DNA of 37,090 bases from Streptomyces sp. MH60. GTDB lineage: Bacteria; Actinomycetota; Actinomycetes; Streptomycetales; Streptomycetaceae. A program made the translations under genes and the position numbers. Under the pieces are notes generated by a model that saw only the letters and a list, made by a program, of their open reading frames with translations, did not search any database and was not told the DNA's origin. This document shows positions 22,981 to 32,565 of this stretch, in pieces. Position 1 is the stretch's first letter, and every line of letters starts with the position of its first letter. Where the stretch lies: contig NZ_MULI01000071.1 in assembly GCF_002939385.1 (NCBI RefSeq), positions 1 through 37,090 on the forward strand, given 5' to 3'.

Positions 22981-24027
22981 TCAGCCGAGGTCGCCGGTGC
23001 GGGCCTGCCGCCACAGGTCGACGTCGCCGTCGACGACCGCGTACTTGTCGATCTCGGCGAGTTCGTCGTCGCCGAAGGAGAGGTCGGACAGCGCGGCCAC
23101 GTTCTCCTCCAGCTGCTCGGGGCGGGAGGCGCCGATCACCAGGGAGGTGACGCGCGGGTCGCGCAGCGCCCAGGCGAGCGCCATCTGCGCGAGGCTCTGA
23201 CCCCGGCGGGCGGCGATGTCGTTCAGGGCCCGCAACCGCCGGACGGTGTCCTCGGTGAGCCAGCCGGTCGCGAAGGACTTGCCCTGGGTGGCGCGGGACC
23301 CCTCGGGCACGCCGTCGAGGTAACGGCCGGTCAGCAGTCCCTGGGCGAGCGCGGTGAACCCGATGACGCCGAAGCCCTCCTCGGCGGCCGCGTCGAGCAG
23401 GCCCTCGGTCTCGATCCACCGGTTGAGCATGTTGTACGACGGCTGGTGGATGAGCAGGGGCGTGTCCAGGTCGCGGAGGATCGCCGCGGCCTGCCGGGAG
23501 CGTTCGGCGTCGTAGGAGGAGATGCCGACGTACAGGGCCTTGCCCTGGCGCACCGCCGTGTCCAGCGCCGTCATGGTCTCCTCCAGCGGGGTGGAGGCGT
23601 CCAGGCGGTGGGAGTAGAAGATGTCGACGTAGTCGAGACCCGTGCGCTTCAGGGACTGGTCCAGGGAGGCGAGTACGTACTTGCGGGAGCCGCCGCCCTG
23701 GCCGTAGGGGCCCGGCCACATGTCCCACCCGGCCTTGGTGGAGATCACCAGCTCGTCGCGGTACGGGGCCAGGTCCTGCCGCATGATCCGGCCGAAGTTG
23801 ATCTCCGCGGAGCCGTAGGGCGGGCCGTAGTTGTTGGCGAGGTCGTGGTGGGTGATGCCGAGGTCGAAGGCGCGCAGGGCGATCCGCCGCTGGGTCTCGA
23901 ACGGCTTGTCGTCGCCGAAGTTGTGCCAGTAGCCGAGGGACAGCGCGGGCAGGTCGAGCCCGGAGCGTCCGGTGCGGCGGTAGTGCATGGTGCCGTCGTA
24001 GCGGCTGGGGTCCGCGACGTGGTTCAT
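22981..24027 (-). CDS. Aldo-keto reductase (YghZ / glyceraldehyde-3-phosphate reductase type)
   Basis: This is 348 residues from ATG 24027 (GGAG seven bases upstream). It has a TIM-barrel AKR: LGYWHNFG, the FDLGITHHDLANNYGPPYGSAE region with catalytic Asp and Tyr, ISTKAGWDMWPGPYG (Lys), and YVDIFYSHRLDASTPLEETM with the His. The C-terminal LVIGASRPEQLEENV binds NADPH. The GPYGQGGGSRKY segment and the sequence NRWIETEGLL are typical of the YghZ/MgrA-like AKR14 branch, which reduces aldehydes such as methylglyoxal and L-glyceraldehyde-3-P. It lies 49 nt downstream of rox on the same strand, so cotranscription with it is possible. Confidence 0.92.
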   Translation of the reverse strand: MNHVADPSRYDGTMHYRRTGRSGLDLPALSLGYWHNFGDDKPFETQRRIALRAFDLGITHHDLANNYGPPYGSAEINFGRIMRQDLAPYRDELVISTKAGWDMWPGPYGQGGGSRKYVLASLDQSLKRTGLDYVDIFYSHRLDASTPLEETMTALDTAVRQGKALYVGISSYDAERSRQAAAILRDLDTPLLIHQPSYNMLNRWIETEGLLDAAAEEGFGVIGFTALAQGLLTGRYLDGVPEGSRATQGKSFATGWLTEDTVRRLRALNDIAARRGQSLAQMALAWALRDPRVTSLVIGASRPEQLEENVAALSDLSFGDDELAEIDKYAVVDGDVDLWRQARTGDLG

Positions 24028-24076
24028 GGGTGTTCTCCGGTGGGAAGCGGGGGCCGGGCGGCCCGTGACGGGGAGG

Positions 24077-25504
<1,428 letters not shown>

Positions 25505-25587
25505 GAGTCCCCCAGGGAGCGCCATCGCGAGGTGAGGCCGCCCGCGGTAAGCGAGCGGCGGTCGAGGGCGACGATTCTGCGCCAGGT

Positions 25588-25611
25588 GGGGGCCCTTGCC
25601 GCAAGGCCCCC
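25588..25611 (-). promoter_or_regulatory. Rifamycin-associated element (RAE) upstream of rox
   Basis: On the rox strand the sequence is GGGGG, CCTTGCGGCAAGG, GCCCCC. It is a near-perfect inverted repeat whose core CTTGCGGCAAG and flanking G4/C4 arms match the RAE consensus as I remember it from actinomycete rifamycin-inactivation genes. One extra base sits in one arm. The element lies 84-107 nt upstream of the rox start; TATAGC at 25621-25616 just upstream could be the -10. Confidence 0.8.
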
Positions 25612-25878
25612 AGTGGGCTATAGCTTGAGAGTGGCAGGAGGAACACGTTTCCCCCGCCCTTTTTCTTTTTGCGCACCGGGCAGGCCCCGGTCCTCGCACC
25701 GCGCCTCCTCGGCACTCCCGCTGCCGCCGCCGACGGTGACCTCGGCACGGCCCGGCAGCCCGGTCGGCCCCCCTCGCCCCGCTTGCGGAGGTCGGGCGGC
25801 GGCGGAGACTGATAGCGACGACGGCACTCCGGACGGTAGCCCCTGGGCGTCAGCCACTCCCCGAAGAAAGGCAGCTCC
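25612..25878. other. Intergenic region rox / catalase
   Basis: The 374-nt gap between the divergent rox and catalase genes begins with the RAE. The rest contains one pyrimidine-rich tract on the + strand (CCCTTTTTCTTTTT, 25659-25672), unusual for this DNA but without a stem that would make it a terminator. It also has GC-rich sequence without a convincing promoter; TTGCGG at 25783 and GATAGC at 25811 are the best hits but badly spaced. I see no small ORF worth calling. No furA or oxyR-like regulator adjoins. Confidence 0.5.
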
Positions 25879-27399
25879 ATGACGGACACCCCGCCTGCCA
25901 CCACCACGGACTCCGGAGCACCGGCGGAGAGCGACGAACACTCGCTCACCGCGGGTCCGGCGGGTCCGGTCCTCCTCCAGGACGCCTACCTCATCGAACA
26001 GATGGCGCAGTTCAACCGGGAGCGCATCCCCGAGCGCCAGCCGCACGCGAAGGGCAGCGGCGCCTTCGGCCACTTCGAAGTGACGCACGACGTGAGCGCC
26101 TACACCAAGGCGGCCGTCTTCCAGCCGGGCACCCGCACCGACCTGGTCGCCCGCTTCTCGACCGTCGCGGGCGAGCGCGGCAGCCCAGACACCTGGCGCG
26201 ACCCGCGCGGCTTCGCGGTGAAGTTCTACACCAGCCAGGGCAACTACGACATGGTCGGCAACAACACGCCGGTGTTCTTCGTCAAGGACCCGATGAAGTT
26301 CCAGCACTTCATCCGGTCGCAGAAGCGCCGGGCGGACAGCAACCTGCGCGACCACGACATGCAGTGGGACTTCTGGACCCTCTCGCCGGAGTCGGCGCAC
26401 CAGGTCACCTGGCTCATGGGGGACCGCGGCATCCCGCGCACCTGGCGCCACATGAACGGCTACACCTCCCACACCTACATGTGGATCAACGCCTCCGGCG
26501 AGCGCTTCTGGGTGAAGTACCACTTCAAGACGGACCAGGGCATCGAGTTCTTCACCCAGCACGAGGCCGACCAGATGGCCGCGGCCGACACCGACTACCA
26601 CATGCGGGACCTCTTCGAGCACATCCGTGACGGCGACTTCCCGAGCTGGACGCTGCACGTGCAGGTCATGCCGTACGAGGAGGCCGCGGGCTACCGGTTC
26701 AACCCCTTCGACCTGACGAAGGTGTGGCCGCACGGCGACTACCCCCTCATCCCGGTCGGCCGCATGACGCTGGACCGGAACCCGACGGACAACCACGCCG
26801 AGATCGAGCAGGCCGCCTTCCAGCCCAACAACCTGGTCCCCGGTATCGGCCCGAGCCCGGACCGCATGCTGCTGGCCCGGCTCTTCTCGTACGCCGACGC
26901 GCACCGCTACCGGATCGGCGCGAACTACCAGCAGCTGCCCGTGAACGCCCCGGTGGTCGACGTCCGCACCTACTCCAAGGACGGTGCGATGGCCTACCGG
27001 AAGACGACCGACCCGGTCTACGCGCCGAACTCCAAGGGGGGTCCGGCCGCCGACACCGAGCACTTCGGCACGCCGCCCGGCTGGGAGACGGACGGGGCCA
27101 TCACCCGCACGGCCTACGTCAGCCACGCCGAGGACGACGACTGGGGGCAGCCGGGCACCCTGGTGCGGGAGGTGATGGACGACGCGGCCCGGGACCGGCT
27201 GGTCGACAACGTGGTGGACCACCTCCTGAACGAGGTGACCGAACCCGTCCTCCAGCGGGCCTTCGAGTACTGGTCGAACATCGACCGGACCATCGGTGAG
27301 CGCATCGCCAAGGGGGTGCGGGCGAAGGCGGGCGAGAAGGACTTCAAGGCCGCCGCGCAGCACAACCCGGCCCGGCAGTCCATGCAGGACAAGGCCTGA
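25879..27399 (+). CDS. katA: Monofunctional heme catalase (small-subunit type)
   Basis: This is 506 residues from ATG 25879 with GAAAGG upstream. It has all catalase essentials: H56 in RQPHAKGSGAFG, the catalytic Asn in YDMVGNNTPVFFVKDP (about 129), RFSTVAGERGSPDTWRDPRGFAVKFYT, and the proximal heme ligand Y338 in RLFSYADAHRYRIG. Its length is that of small-subunit clade 1/3 enzymes, which often use NADPH. It disproportionates hydrogen peroxide in the cytosol. It may complement peroxide produced by uncoupled flavin monooxygenases such as its divergent neighbour Rox, though co-regulation is not shown. The 25-residue N-terminus is a disordered Thr/Ser/Pro/Glu stretch. Confidence 0.96.
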   Translation: MTDTPPATTTDSGAPAESDEHSLTAGPAGPVLLQDAYLIEQMAQFNRERIPERQPHAKGSGAFGHFEVTHDVSAYTKAAVFQPGTRTDLVARFSTVAGERGSPDTWRDPRGFAVKFYTSQGNYDMVGNNTPVFFVKDPMKFQHFIRSQKRRADSNLRDHDMQWDFWTLSPESAHQVTWLMGDRGIPRTWRHMNGYTSHTYMWINASGERFWVKYHFKTDQGIEFFTQHEADQMAAADTDYHMRDLFEHIRDGDFPSWTLHVQVMPYEEAAGYRFNPFDLTKVWPHGDYPLIPVGRMTLDRNPTDNHAEIEQAAFQPNNLVPGIGPSPDRMLLARLFSYADAHRYRIGANYQQLPVNAPVVDVRTYSKDGAMAYRKTTDPVYAPNSKGGPAADTEHFGTPPGWETDGAITRTAYVSHAEDDDWGQPGTLVREVMDDAARDRLVDNVVDHLLNEVTEPVLQRAFEYWSNIDRTIGERIAKGVRAKAGEKDFKAAAQHNPARQSMQDKA

Positions 27400-27640
27400 C
27401 CCGTCGCCGGTGAGAGTGCCGAGGGCGCCGGTGCCCGCCCCGGCTGAACGGCCGGCCCGGCTCCGGGCTCTTCACGCAATCGCCTCGCGGGCCGCCCGCA
27501 CCGGCTGCTAGCGTCCGGACCGTGCGTTGATCTGCCGTGCGGTGGCCTCGGCCGCCGCGGACGGAGTGACCGCCCTCGTGTCGATGGGACTTCGAGGGCG
27601 GCTCGGCATGTCCCCCGTCAGGCAGTCCGGAGGTCCGCAC

Positions 27641-28419
27641 GTGTCCGCACAGCACCCGATGTCCTACGAGGCGTTCGTCGCCCGTGCCGCCGACGACCCC
27701 GACGTCGTCGGTCTCGTCCTCAAGGGGTCGCACGCCCACGAGGGCATGACCACCCGGTACTCCGACCACGACCTGTACGTCGTGATCGCCGACGGGGCGG
27801 TGAGCGGCCTGGCCGCCCTCGACGGCTTCCGCTCCGCCCGGCTCGACCTGGTCGTGGTGACGGTGGCGGAGTTCGACCGGCTCGACGGCTGGGAACGCTA
27901 CGCGATCGCCCGGGCCCAGGTCCTGCTCGACCGCCTCGGCCGGGCGCCTCGCCGAGATGGTGGCCGCCAAAGGGCGGCTCGGCGCCGCCCAGGCCTCGCG
28001 AACGGCGGCCGCCCGGCTCGACGCCTACGCCAACTCCCACTACCGGTCGCTCAAGAACGCCCGGGACGGGCATCCGCTCGCCGCGCGGCTCGACGCGGCG
28101 GACAGCGTCGGCTTCCTGCTGGAGCTGCTGTTCGCCCTCGACCGCCGTCCGCGCCCCTACAACAAGTACCTGGCGTGGGAACTGGACCGGTTCCCCCTCC
28201 CGGGATGGGACACGGGCGAGCTGCTGACGACGCTCGGAAGGATCACCGGGGCCGGTGACGTGGGCGCGCAGCGAGAGCTGTTCGGCCGGGTCGAGGCCGT
28301 GGCGCGCGGCGGGACACGCGGCGACGCTGGACGCCTGGGGCGACGACCTCGGGCTGATGCGCCCCGTTGCGCCGCCCCACCGGGCGCGCTCGGTGACGAC
28401 CCGTGACGACAGTGACTGA
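27641..28419 (+). pseudogene. Nucleotidyltransferase-fold gene broken by two +1 frameshifts
   Basis: The gene starts at GTG 27641 (GGAGG seven bases upstream). The first part has the nucleotidyltransferase signature VLKGSHAHEGMTTRYSDHDLYV with GS and DxD. At about 27940 one extra C in GGCCGGG shifts the frame. Coding continues as LAEMVAAKGRLGAAQASRTA and on through NSHYRSLKNARDGH. At about 28308 one extra G shifts it again, after which HAATLDAWGDDLGLMRP reads to TGA 28417. Removing both bases restores one ~258-codon frame. The resulting protein resembles actinobacterial aminoglycoside-type or DUF4037-like nucleotidyltransferases. Both changes are single insertions in short G/C runs, so sequencing error is as possible as true decay. 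Confidence 0.7.
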
Positions 28420-28430
28420 CATCGCGTGTT

Positions 28431-28461
28431 ACTGTCGATGACAGCGGCTGTCATCGACAGT
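28431..28461. promoter_or_regulatory. 31-bp perfect palindrome upstream of the SDR gene
   Basis: The left arm ACTGTCGATGACAGC (28431-28445) and right arm GCTGTCATCGACAGT (28447-28461) are exact reverse complements around a single G at 28446. Each arm contains its own TGTC-NNN-GACA dyad (28433-28443 and 28449-28459), 16 bp apart. This looks like a double operator for a TetR-type dimer pair. It lies 83 nt upstream of the SDR start; no TetR gene adjoins. Confidence 0.7.
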
Positions 28462-28543
28462 CCGGTCGCCTCGCCCCCGTCGCTCGTGCCCGCGCCCGGC
28501 GGAACCGGCGGCGGCCGCGTACCGACATACCTGGAGGAAGCTC

Positions 28544-29464
28544 ATGCGTGTTTTCGTCACCGGCGCATCCGGCTGGATCGGCTCGGCCGTCGTTCCCGAG
28601 CTCATCGGGGCGGGCCATCAGGTCGTGGGACTCGCCCGTTCGGACGCCTCGGCCGAGGCGCTCACCGCGGCCGGGGCCGAAGTGGTCCGCGGCACCCTCG
28701 ACGACCTCGACGTCCTGCGGAGCGCAGCCGCCGACTCGGACGGGGTGGTGCACCTGGCCTTCAAGCACGACATCGCGTTCTCGGGGGACTTCAAGGGCGC
28801 CGGAGAAGCCGACCGGCGGGCCGTCGAGGTGATCGGCGAGGCACTCGCGGGCTCGGACCGGCCGTTCACGATCGCGTCCGGGACCCCCGCGATCCCCGGC
28901 CACGTGGCGACCGAACGCGACGGCCACGACCCGGACCCGGCCGCGGCCGCCCGCGGCGACGCCCAGCACGTGCGGGCCGTGACCGCCGAACTGACCCTGT
29001 CCCTCGCGGCCCGCGGTGTCCGCTCCTCGGTGGTGCGGCTGGCGCCGACCAATCACGGCGAGGGGGACAACGGGTTCGTCCCGGCCCTCATCGGGATCGC
29101 CCGCGAGAAGGGCGTCTCGGGCTACCCCGCGGACGGCACCAACCGCTGGTCGGCCGCGCACCGTCTCGACTCCGCGCGGCTGTTCCGCCTGGCGCTGGAG
29201 AAGGCCCCCGCGGGCTCGACGCTGCACGCCGTCGCGGAGGAGGGCCTGCCCGTGCGGGAGATCGCCGAGGTGATCGGCCGGCAGCTGGACCTGCCCGCCG
29301 TGTCGGTCCCGGCCGCCGAAGCGGGCGCCCACTTCACCTGGCTGGCGGGACCGTTCGCGGCCAACCGCGCGGCGTCCAGCACCCTCACCCGCGAGCTGCT
29401 GGGGTGGGAGCCCGTGCAGCCCGGACTCGTCGAGGACCTGGAGCAGGGCCACTACTTCAAGTAG
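28544..29464 (+). CDS. NAD(P)-dependent epimerase/dehydratase-like SDR protein
   Basis: This is 306 residues from ATG 28544 (GGAGGAAG upstream). It is an extended/atypical SDR: the Rossmann motif FVTGASGWIGSAVV at residues 4-17, VVGLARSD, VRGTLDDLD, and VVHLAFKHD. SGTPAIPG is in the position of the usual active-site Ser. No YxxxK is visible where expected, so it may be a non-canonical reductase or NmrA-like sensor. The late part (GTNRWSAAHRLDSARLFRLAL) matches the common Streptomyces SDR_a5-like group. It follows a palindromic operator, which suggests inducible expression, as is frequent for this group. It is convergent with the PAP2 gene. Confidence 0.88.
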   Translation: MRVFVTGASGWIGSAVVPELIGAGHQVVGLARSDASAEALTAAGAEVVRGTLDDLDVLRSAAADSDGVVHLAFKHDIAFSGDFKGAGEADRRAVEVIGEALAGSDRPFTIASGTPAIPGHVATERDGHDPDPAAAARGDAQHVRAVTAELTLSLAARGVRSSVVRLAPTNHGEGDNGFVPALIGIAREKGVSGYPADGTNRWSAAHRLDSARLFRLALEKAPAGSTLHAVAEEGLPVREIAEVIGRQLDLPAVSVPAAEAGAHFTWLAGPFAANRAASSTLTRELLGWEPVQPGLVEDLEQGHYFK

Positions 29465-29477
29465 CCCGGTCCGGGCC

Positions 29478-30845
29478 TCAGACCAGTTCGGGCTGCGGTT
29501 CCGCGGGGCGCGGCGGTTCCGGCTGCCGCGCCGGCGTGGTCTTCGTGTCCCACAGCCTGGTGGTCCGCGCGTAGCCGAGGATCACAGAGGCCATCGCGAG
29601 GACGAGCAGCGGCCCGGCCGCCCACGGGTGCTCGGCCATCTCCACCGGCAGGAACCGGTACGACACCAGCAGCACGGCGAACACCGTCGTGCCGTGGGCC
29701 ACCAGCCGGGCGGCCGCACGGTCCCAGCCCCGCGCGAACGCGCGCATCGCGGCGTCGACCGTGAGGGCGAACACCACACCCGCGAGGAGGTCGGCGCCGT
29801 AGTGGTAGCCGAAGCCGAGGGTCGCGGTGAGGGTGGCGACCAGCCAGAAGGCGCCCGCGAACCGCATGGCCCGGGACCCTCTGCGGGAGTGGAGGAACAG
29901 CGTCGTCGCCCACGCCGTGTGCAGGCTGGGCATGCAGTTGCGCGGAGTGATGTCGTCGAACGGGATCGCGTGCGGGGCGCCGCCCGGCGGCAGGGTGTCC
30001 GGCCACAGGTTGGCCACCGCCCACTGGCCGCCGTCGGCGCCGTAGGCGAAGACCGGCCCGACGACCGGGAAGACCATGTAGACGGCGGGCCCGAGCAGGC
30101 CGATGACGAGGAAGGTGCGCACGAGGTGGTGGCTCGGGAAACGGCGCTCGACCGCCACGTGACGCAGTTGGTACAGCCCGACCAGGGCCGCCGCCAGGGG
30201 CAGCTGGCCGTAGACGAGGTGGAGCACGTGGCCGCCGACCGGTTCGGTGGCTTCGACGAACCGGCCGACCAGCCACGAGGGGTTGCCCAGCGCCTGGTCG
30301 GCGGTGGCCACGTACGGGTCGAGCACCGCCTTGCGGGTCTCCGAGGTGATGAGCAGCCAGGTGTCGCCCGTCTTGTGCCCGGCCACCAGGAGCAGCCCCA
30401 GCCCCACGCCCTTGAGCAGCAGGGCACGCTCGCCGCCCCTGCGCCGCGTCACGGCGACGACCGCACAGCCCAGGACCACCCACAGCGCGCCGTTGCCGAA
30501 GTTCATGTCGGCGCCGACCGCCCAGCGCACCAGCCAGAAGACGAGGTCGATGCCGATCGCGGCACCGGCCGCGACCAGGCGCTGCCGCCAGGTCAGCACC
30601 ACCATCGTCAGGGCGAGGCCGGCGTACAGCAGGGGCCCGGAGTCGGGGGCGAAGACGACTTCTCGCGCCTGCTCGGTGATCGGGCCCCGCACGCCGTAGT
30701 GGCGCGCGGCGAATTCCAGCGCGATGAGGAAACCGAGGGTCACCACACCCGCCGCGGTCCACAGCACGGCCCGCGGCCGGCGCGAGGCGGCGAACAGGGA
30801 GCCGAGGTCTCTTCGCGAGGATATTCGTGTTGGTGTGGTTTTCAA
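29478..30845 (-). CDS. PAP2-family membrane phosphatase
   Basis: This 455-residue protein has about ten or more hydrophobic helices. Residues ~290-380 carry the acid-phosphatase motifs: ITPRNCMPSLHTAWATTLFLH (PSLH, domain 2) and FGYHYGADLLAGV (His-Asp, domain 3). Domain 1 (KxxxxxxRP) is not clear, as in the inositol-phosphorylceramide/phosphatidylinositolphosphate branch. It probably removes phosphate from a lipid or polyprenyl phosphate on the outer membrane face. The frame starts at TTG 30845 without a ribosome site. The first codons are AT-rich (AAA ACC ACA CCA ACA CGA ATA), as in many initiation regions, but a later start is possible. The C-terminal 25 residues are Pro/Glu rich. Confidence 0.85.
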   Translation of the reverse strand: MKTTPTRISSRRDLGSLFAASRRPRAVLWTAAGVVTLGFLIALEFAARHYGVRGPITEQAREVVFAPDSGPLLYAGLALTMVVLTWRQRLVAAGAAIGIDLVFWLVRWAVGADMNFGNGALWVVLGCAVVAVTRRRGGERALLLKGVGLGLLLVAGHKTGDTWLLITSETRKAVLDPYVATADQALGNPSWLVGRFVEATEPVGGHVLHLVYGQLPLAAALVGLYQLRHVAVERRFPSHHLVRTFLVIGLLGPAVYMVFPVVGPVFAYGADGGQWAVANLWPDTLPPGGAPHAIPFDDITPRNCMPSLHTAWATTLFLHSRRGSRAMRFAGAFWLVATLTATLGFGYHYGADLLAGVVFALTVDAAMRAFARGWDRAAARLVAHGTTVFAVLLVSYRFLPVEMAEHPWAAGPLLVLAMASVILGYARTTRLWDTKTTPARQPEPPRPAEPQPELV

Positions 30846-30949
30846 TTGTTGGGCCCGTTTGCTAGGGGTCGGACAAATGGCTCGCTCGTACGTATCGTCA
30901 CGAGTTCGAACATGCTAACGGCACCACCGCGCCGACCCCCCGGCCGCCG

Positions 30950-32023
30950 TCAGGCCGTGTGCTGGTACGCCGGGTAGGTCAGGTAGCCCGCGTCACCCCC
31001 CTGGTAGTACGTGGCCTCGTCCACCGGCGCGACGGGAAGGCCCGTGCGCAGGCGCTCGACCAGGTCGGGGTTGGCGATGAAGCCGCGGCCGAAGCTGATC
31101 AGCTCCGCTCCGAGTCCGAGCCAGTGGTCGGCGTCCTCGCGGCCGGTCTGCTTGGGACCCATCGGGAGCACCGGGTTCATGACGAGCGTGCCCGGCCACA
31201 GGCGGCGCAGCGCGACCAGCAGGTCCTCGTCGGCGGTGGCCTCGATGTGGACGTAGGCGATCCCCAGGCGCGACAGCTCGGTCAGCAGCTCGGTGTAGAG
31301 GTCGAGCACGTCGGTCTCCTCGACGCCCCAGAACGTCCCCGCCGGGGAGAGGCGGATGCCGGTCCGGGCGGCGCCGACGGCCTCGACGGTCGCGGACACC
31401 GCCTCGACCGCGAAGCGGATCCGGTTGGCCACCGGGCCTCCGTAGCGGTCGGTGCGCAGGTTCGCGTTCGAGGAGAGGAACTGCGAGATGAGGTAGCCGT
31501 TGGCGCCGTGCAGCTCGACCCCGTCGAAGCCGGCCTCGACGGCGCGGCGGGCGGCGAGGGCGTAGGACCGCGCGTGCTCGGGCACTTCGGCGGTCTCCAG
31601 GGCACGGGGGGCCGGTGCGGGCTGCGGCCCGGTCGGGGTGAACACGTCCCCGACGGCGGCCACGGCCGAGGGCCCGACCGGCCGCATGCCCGTGGTGTCG
31701 GGGTGCGAGACCCGGCCACCGTGCATGATCTGGGCGAAGATCCGTCCGCCGTTGGCGTGCACGGCGGCGGTGACGGGGCGCCACGCGGCGACCTGTTCGT
31801 CGGTGTGCAGTCCCGGCGTCCCCGGGTTGGACTGCCCGGCCAGGCTCGGCTGCACCCCCTCGGAGACGATCAGTCCGGCGGTGGCCCGCTGGGCGTAGTA
31901 CGTGGCCATCGACGGGGTGGCCAGGCCACCCTCGGCGGCACGCACGCGTGACATCGGGGCCATGACCATCCGGTTGGGCAGCGTCAGGTCGCCGAGCCGG
32001 TAACTGTCGAAGAGGGACGTCAT
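30950..32023 (-). CDS. Old Yellow Enzyme family ene-reductase (NADH:flavin oxidoreductase)
   Basis: This is 357 residues from ATG 32023 (AAGGAG eight bases upstream). It is an FMN TIM barrel: LFDSYRLGDLTLPNRMVMAPMSRVRA opens; IFAQIMHGGRVSHP, VEAGFDGVELHGANGYLISQFLS and NLRTDRYGG carry the His/Asn and Tyr sites; ISFGRGFIANPDLVERLRTG ends the phosphate-binding part. The HGAN motif supplies the substrate-activating pair and an acidic YGG Tyr the proton donor. It reduces activated C=C bonds of enones, nitro compounds and quinones. It is divergent from a MerR regulator, and a promoter with an overlong spacer lies between them, implying MerR-type activation by an electrophile. Confidence 0.93.
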   Translation of the reverse strand: MTSLFDSYRLGDLTLPNRMVMAPMSRVRAAEGGLATPSMATYYAQRATAGLIVSEGVQPSLAGQSNPGTPGLHTDEQVAAWRPVTAAVHANGGRIFAQIMHGGRVSHPDTTGMRPVGPSAVAAVGDVFTPTGPQPAPAPRALETAEVPEHARSYALAARRAVEAGFDGVELHGANGYLISQFLSSNANLRTDRYGGPVANRIRFAVEAVSATVEAVGAARTGIRLSPAGTFWGVEETDVLDLYTELLTELSRLGIAYVHIEATADEDLLVALRRLWPGTLVMNPVLPMGPKQTGREDADHWLGLGAELISFGRGFIANPDLVERLRTGLPVAPVDEATYYQGGDAGYLTYPAYQHTA

Positions 32024-32072
32024 GTCAGGACTCCTTGGTCGTCCGCGGGCCCGGATCTCGGGCACGACGGCT

Positions 32073-32104
32073 ACGCTAGAACCTGACACTGACGTCAGAG
32101 GCAA
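32073..32104 (-). promoter_or_regulatory. MerR-type promoter of the ene-reductase gene
   Basis: On the minus strand TTGCCT (32104-32099) and TAGCGT (32078-32073) are separated by 20 bp, or 19 bp to the overlapping CTAGCG. This is the overlong spacer that MerR-family activators correct by twisting DNA. The spacer holds the dyad CTGAC-N6-GTCAG (32083-32098 region). Confidence 0.65.
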
Positions 32105-32139
32105 GTAAGTGTGCCGCGAATCACACCAGGGAGCAGGGC

Positions 32140-32505
32140 ATGCGCATCGGGGAAGTGGCGTCACGGGCCGGGGTCAGCGTCCGGTCGGTGCGCTACTACG
32201 AGGACCAGGGGCTGCTGGCCAGCACGCGCAGCGCCGGAGGCCAGCGCCGGTACACGGAGCACGAGGTGGAGCGGGTCAGGTTCCTCCAGCGGCTGTACGC
32301 AGCGGGCCTCTCCAGCCGCACCATCGCCGAACTGCTGCCCTGCGTGGACGCGCCCAGCGCGGACCACTCCGACACCGCGCTGGAGCGCATGGCGCAGGAG
32401 CGGGACCGGCTGACCGAGCACATCGCCGACCTCGTCCGCACCAGGGACGCGCTCAGCGCCCTGATGACCGCGGCCCGAGAGTACCGGGACGCCGAGTTTG
32501 CCTAA
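32140..32505 (+). CDS. MerR family regulator
   Basis: This 121-residue protein starts at ATG 32140. The MerR HTH-wing (residues 1-70) is MRIGEVASRAGVSVRSVRYYEDQGLL, then GGQRRYTEHEVERVRFLQRLYAAGLS. It is followed by a coiled coil (about 75-115, ALERMAQERDRLTEHIADLV). There is no C-terminal effector-binding domain and only one Cys, so metals or large ligands are unlikely; a redox or small electrophile signal through the ene-reductase context is possible. It is divergent from the ene-reductase, whose promoter has a MerR-type spacer. The TAA stop lies inside the operator of the next gene. Confidence 0.92.
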   Translation: MRIGEVASRAGVSVRSVRYYEDQGLLASTRSAGGQRRYTEHEVERVRFLQRLYAAGLSSRTIAELLPCVDAPSADHSDTALERMAQERDRLTEHIADLVRTRDALSALMTAAREYRDAEFA

Positions 32506-32518
32506 TCATGTTAGGCAA
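32498..32518. promoter_or_regulatory. Operator overlapping merR stop and tetR promoter
   Basis: TTGCCTAA-TCATG-TTAGGCAA is a perfect 8-bp inverted repeat. Its left arm contains the merR TAA and provides the -35 TTGCCT (32498-32503); 18 bp further is CATAAT (32522-32527). The repeat therefore covers the -35 and spacer, as expected for TetR autorepression. Confidence 0.7.
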
Positions 32519-32565
32519 GCTCATAATCTTCCCCGGCTGCCGGGTGAGCGATACGGAGGACGGGT

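Noticed and set aside
25659..25672. Pyrimidine tract as a terminator for rox or the catalase
   Set aside because: There is no stem immediately upstream of the T-rich run and neither flanking gene ends here; both start from this interval.
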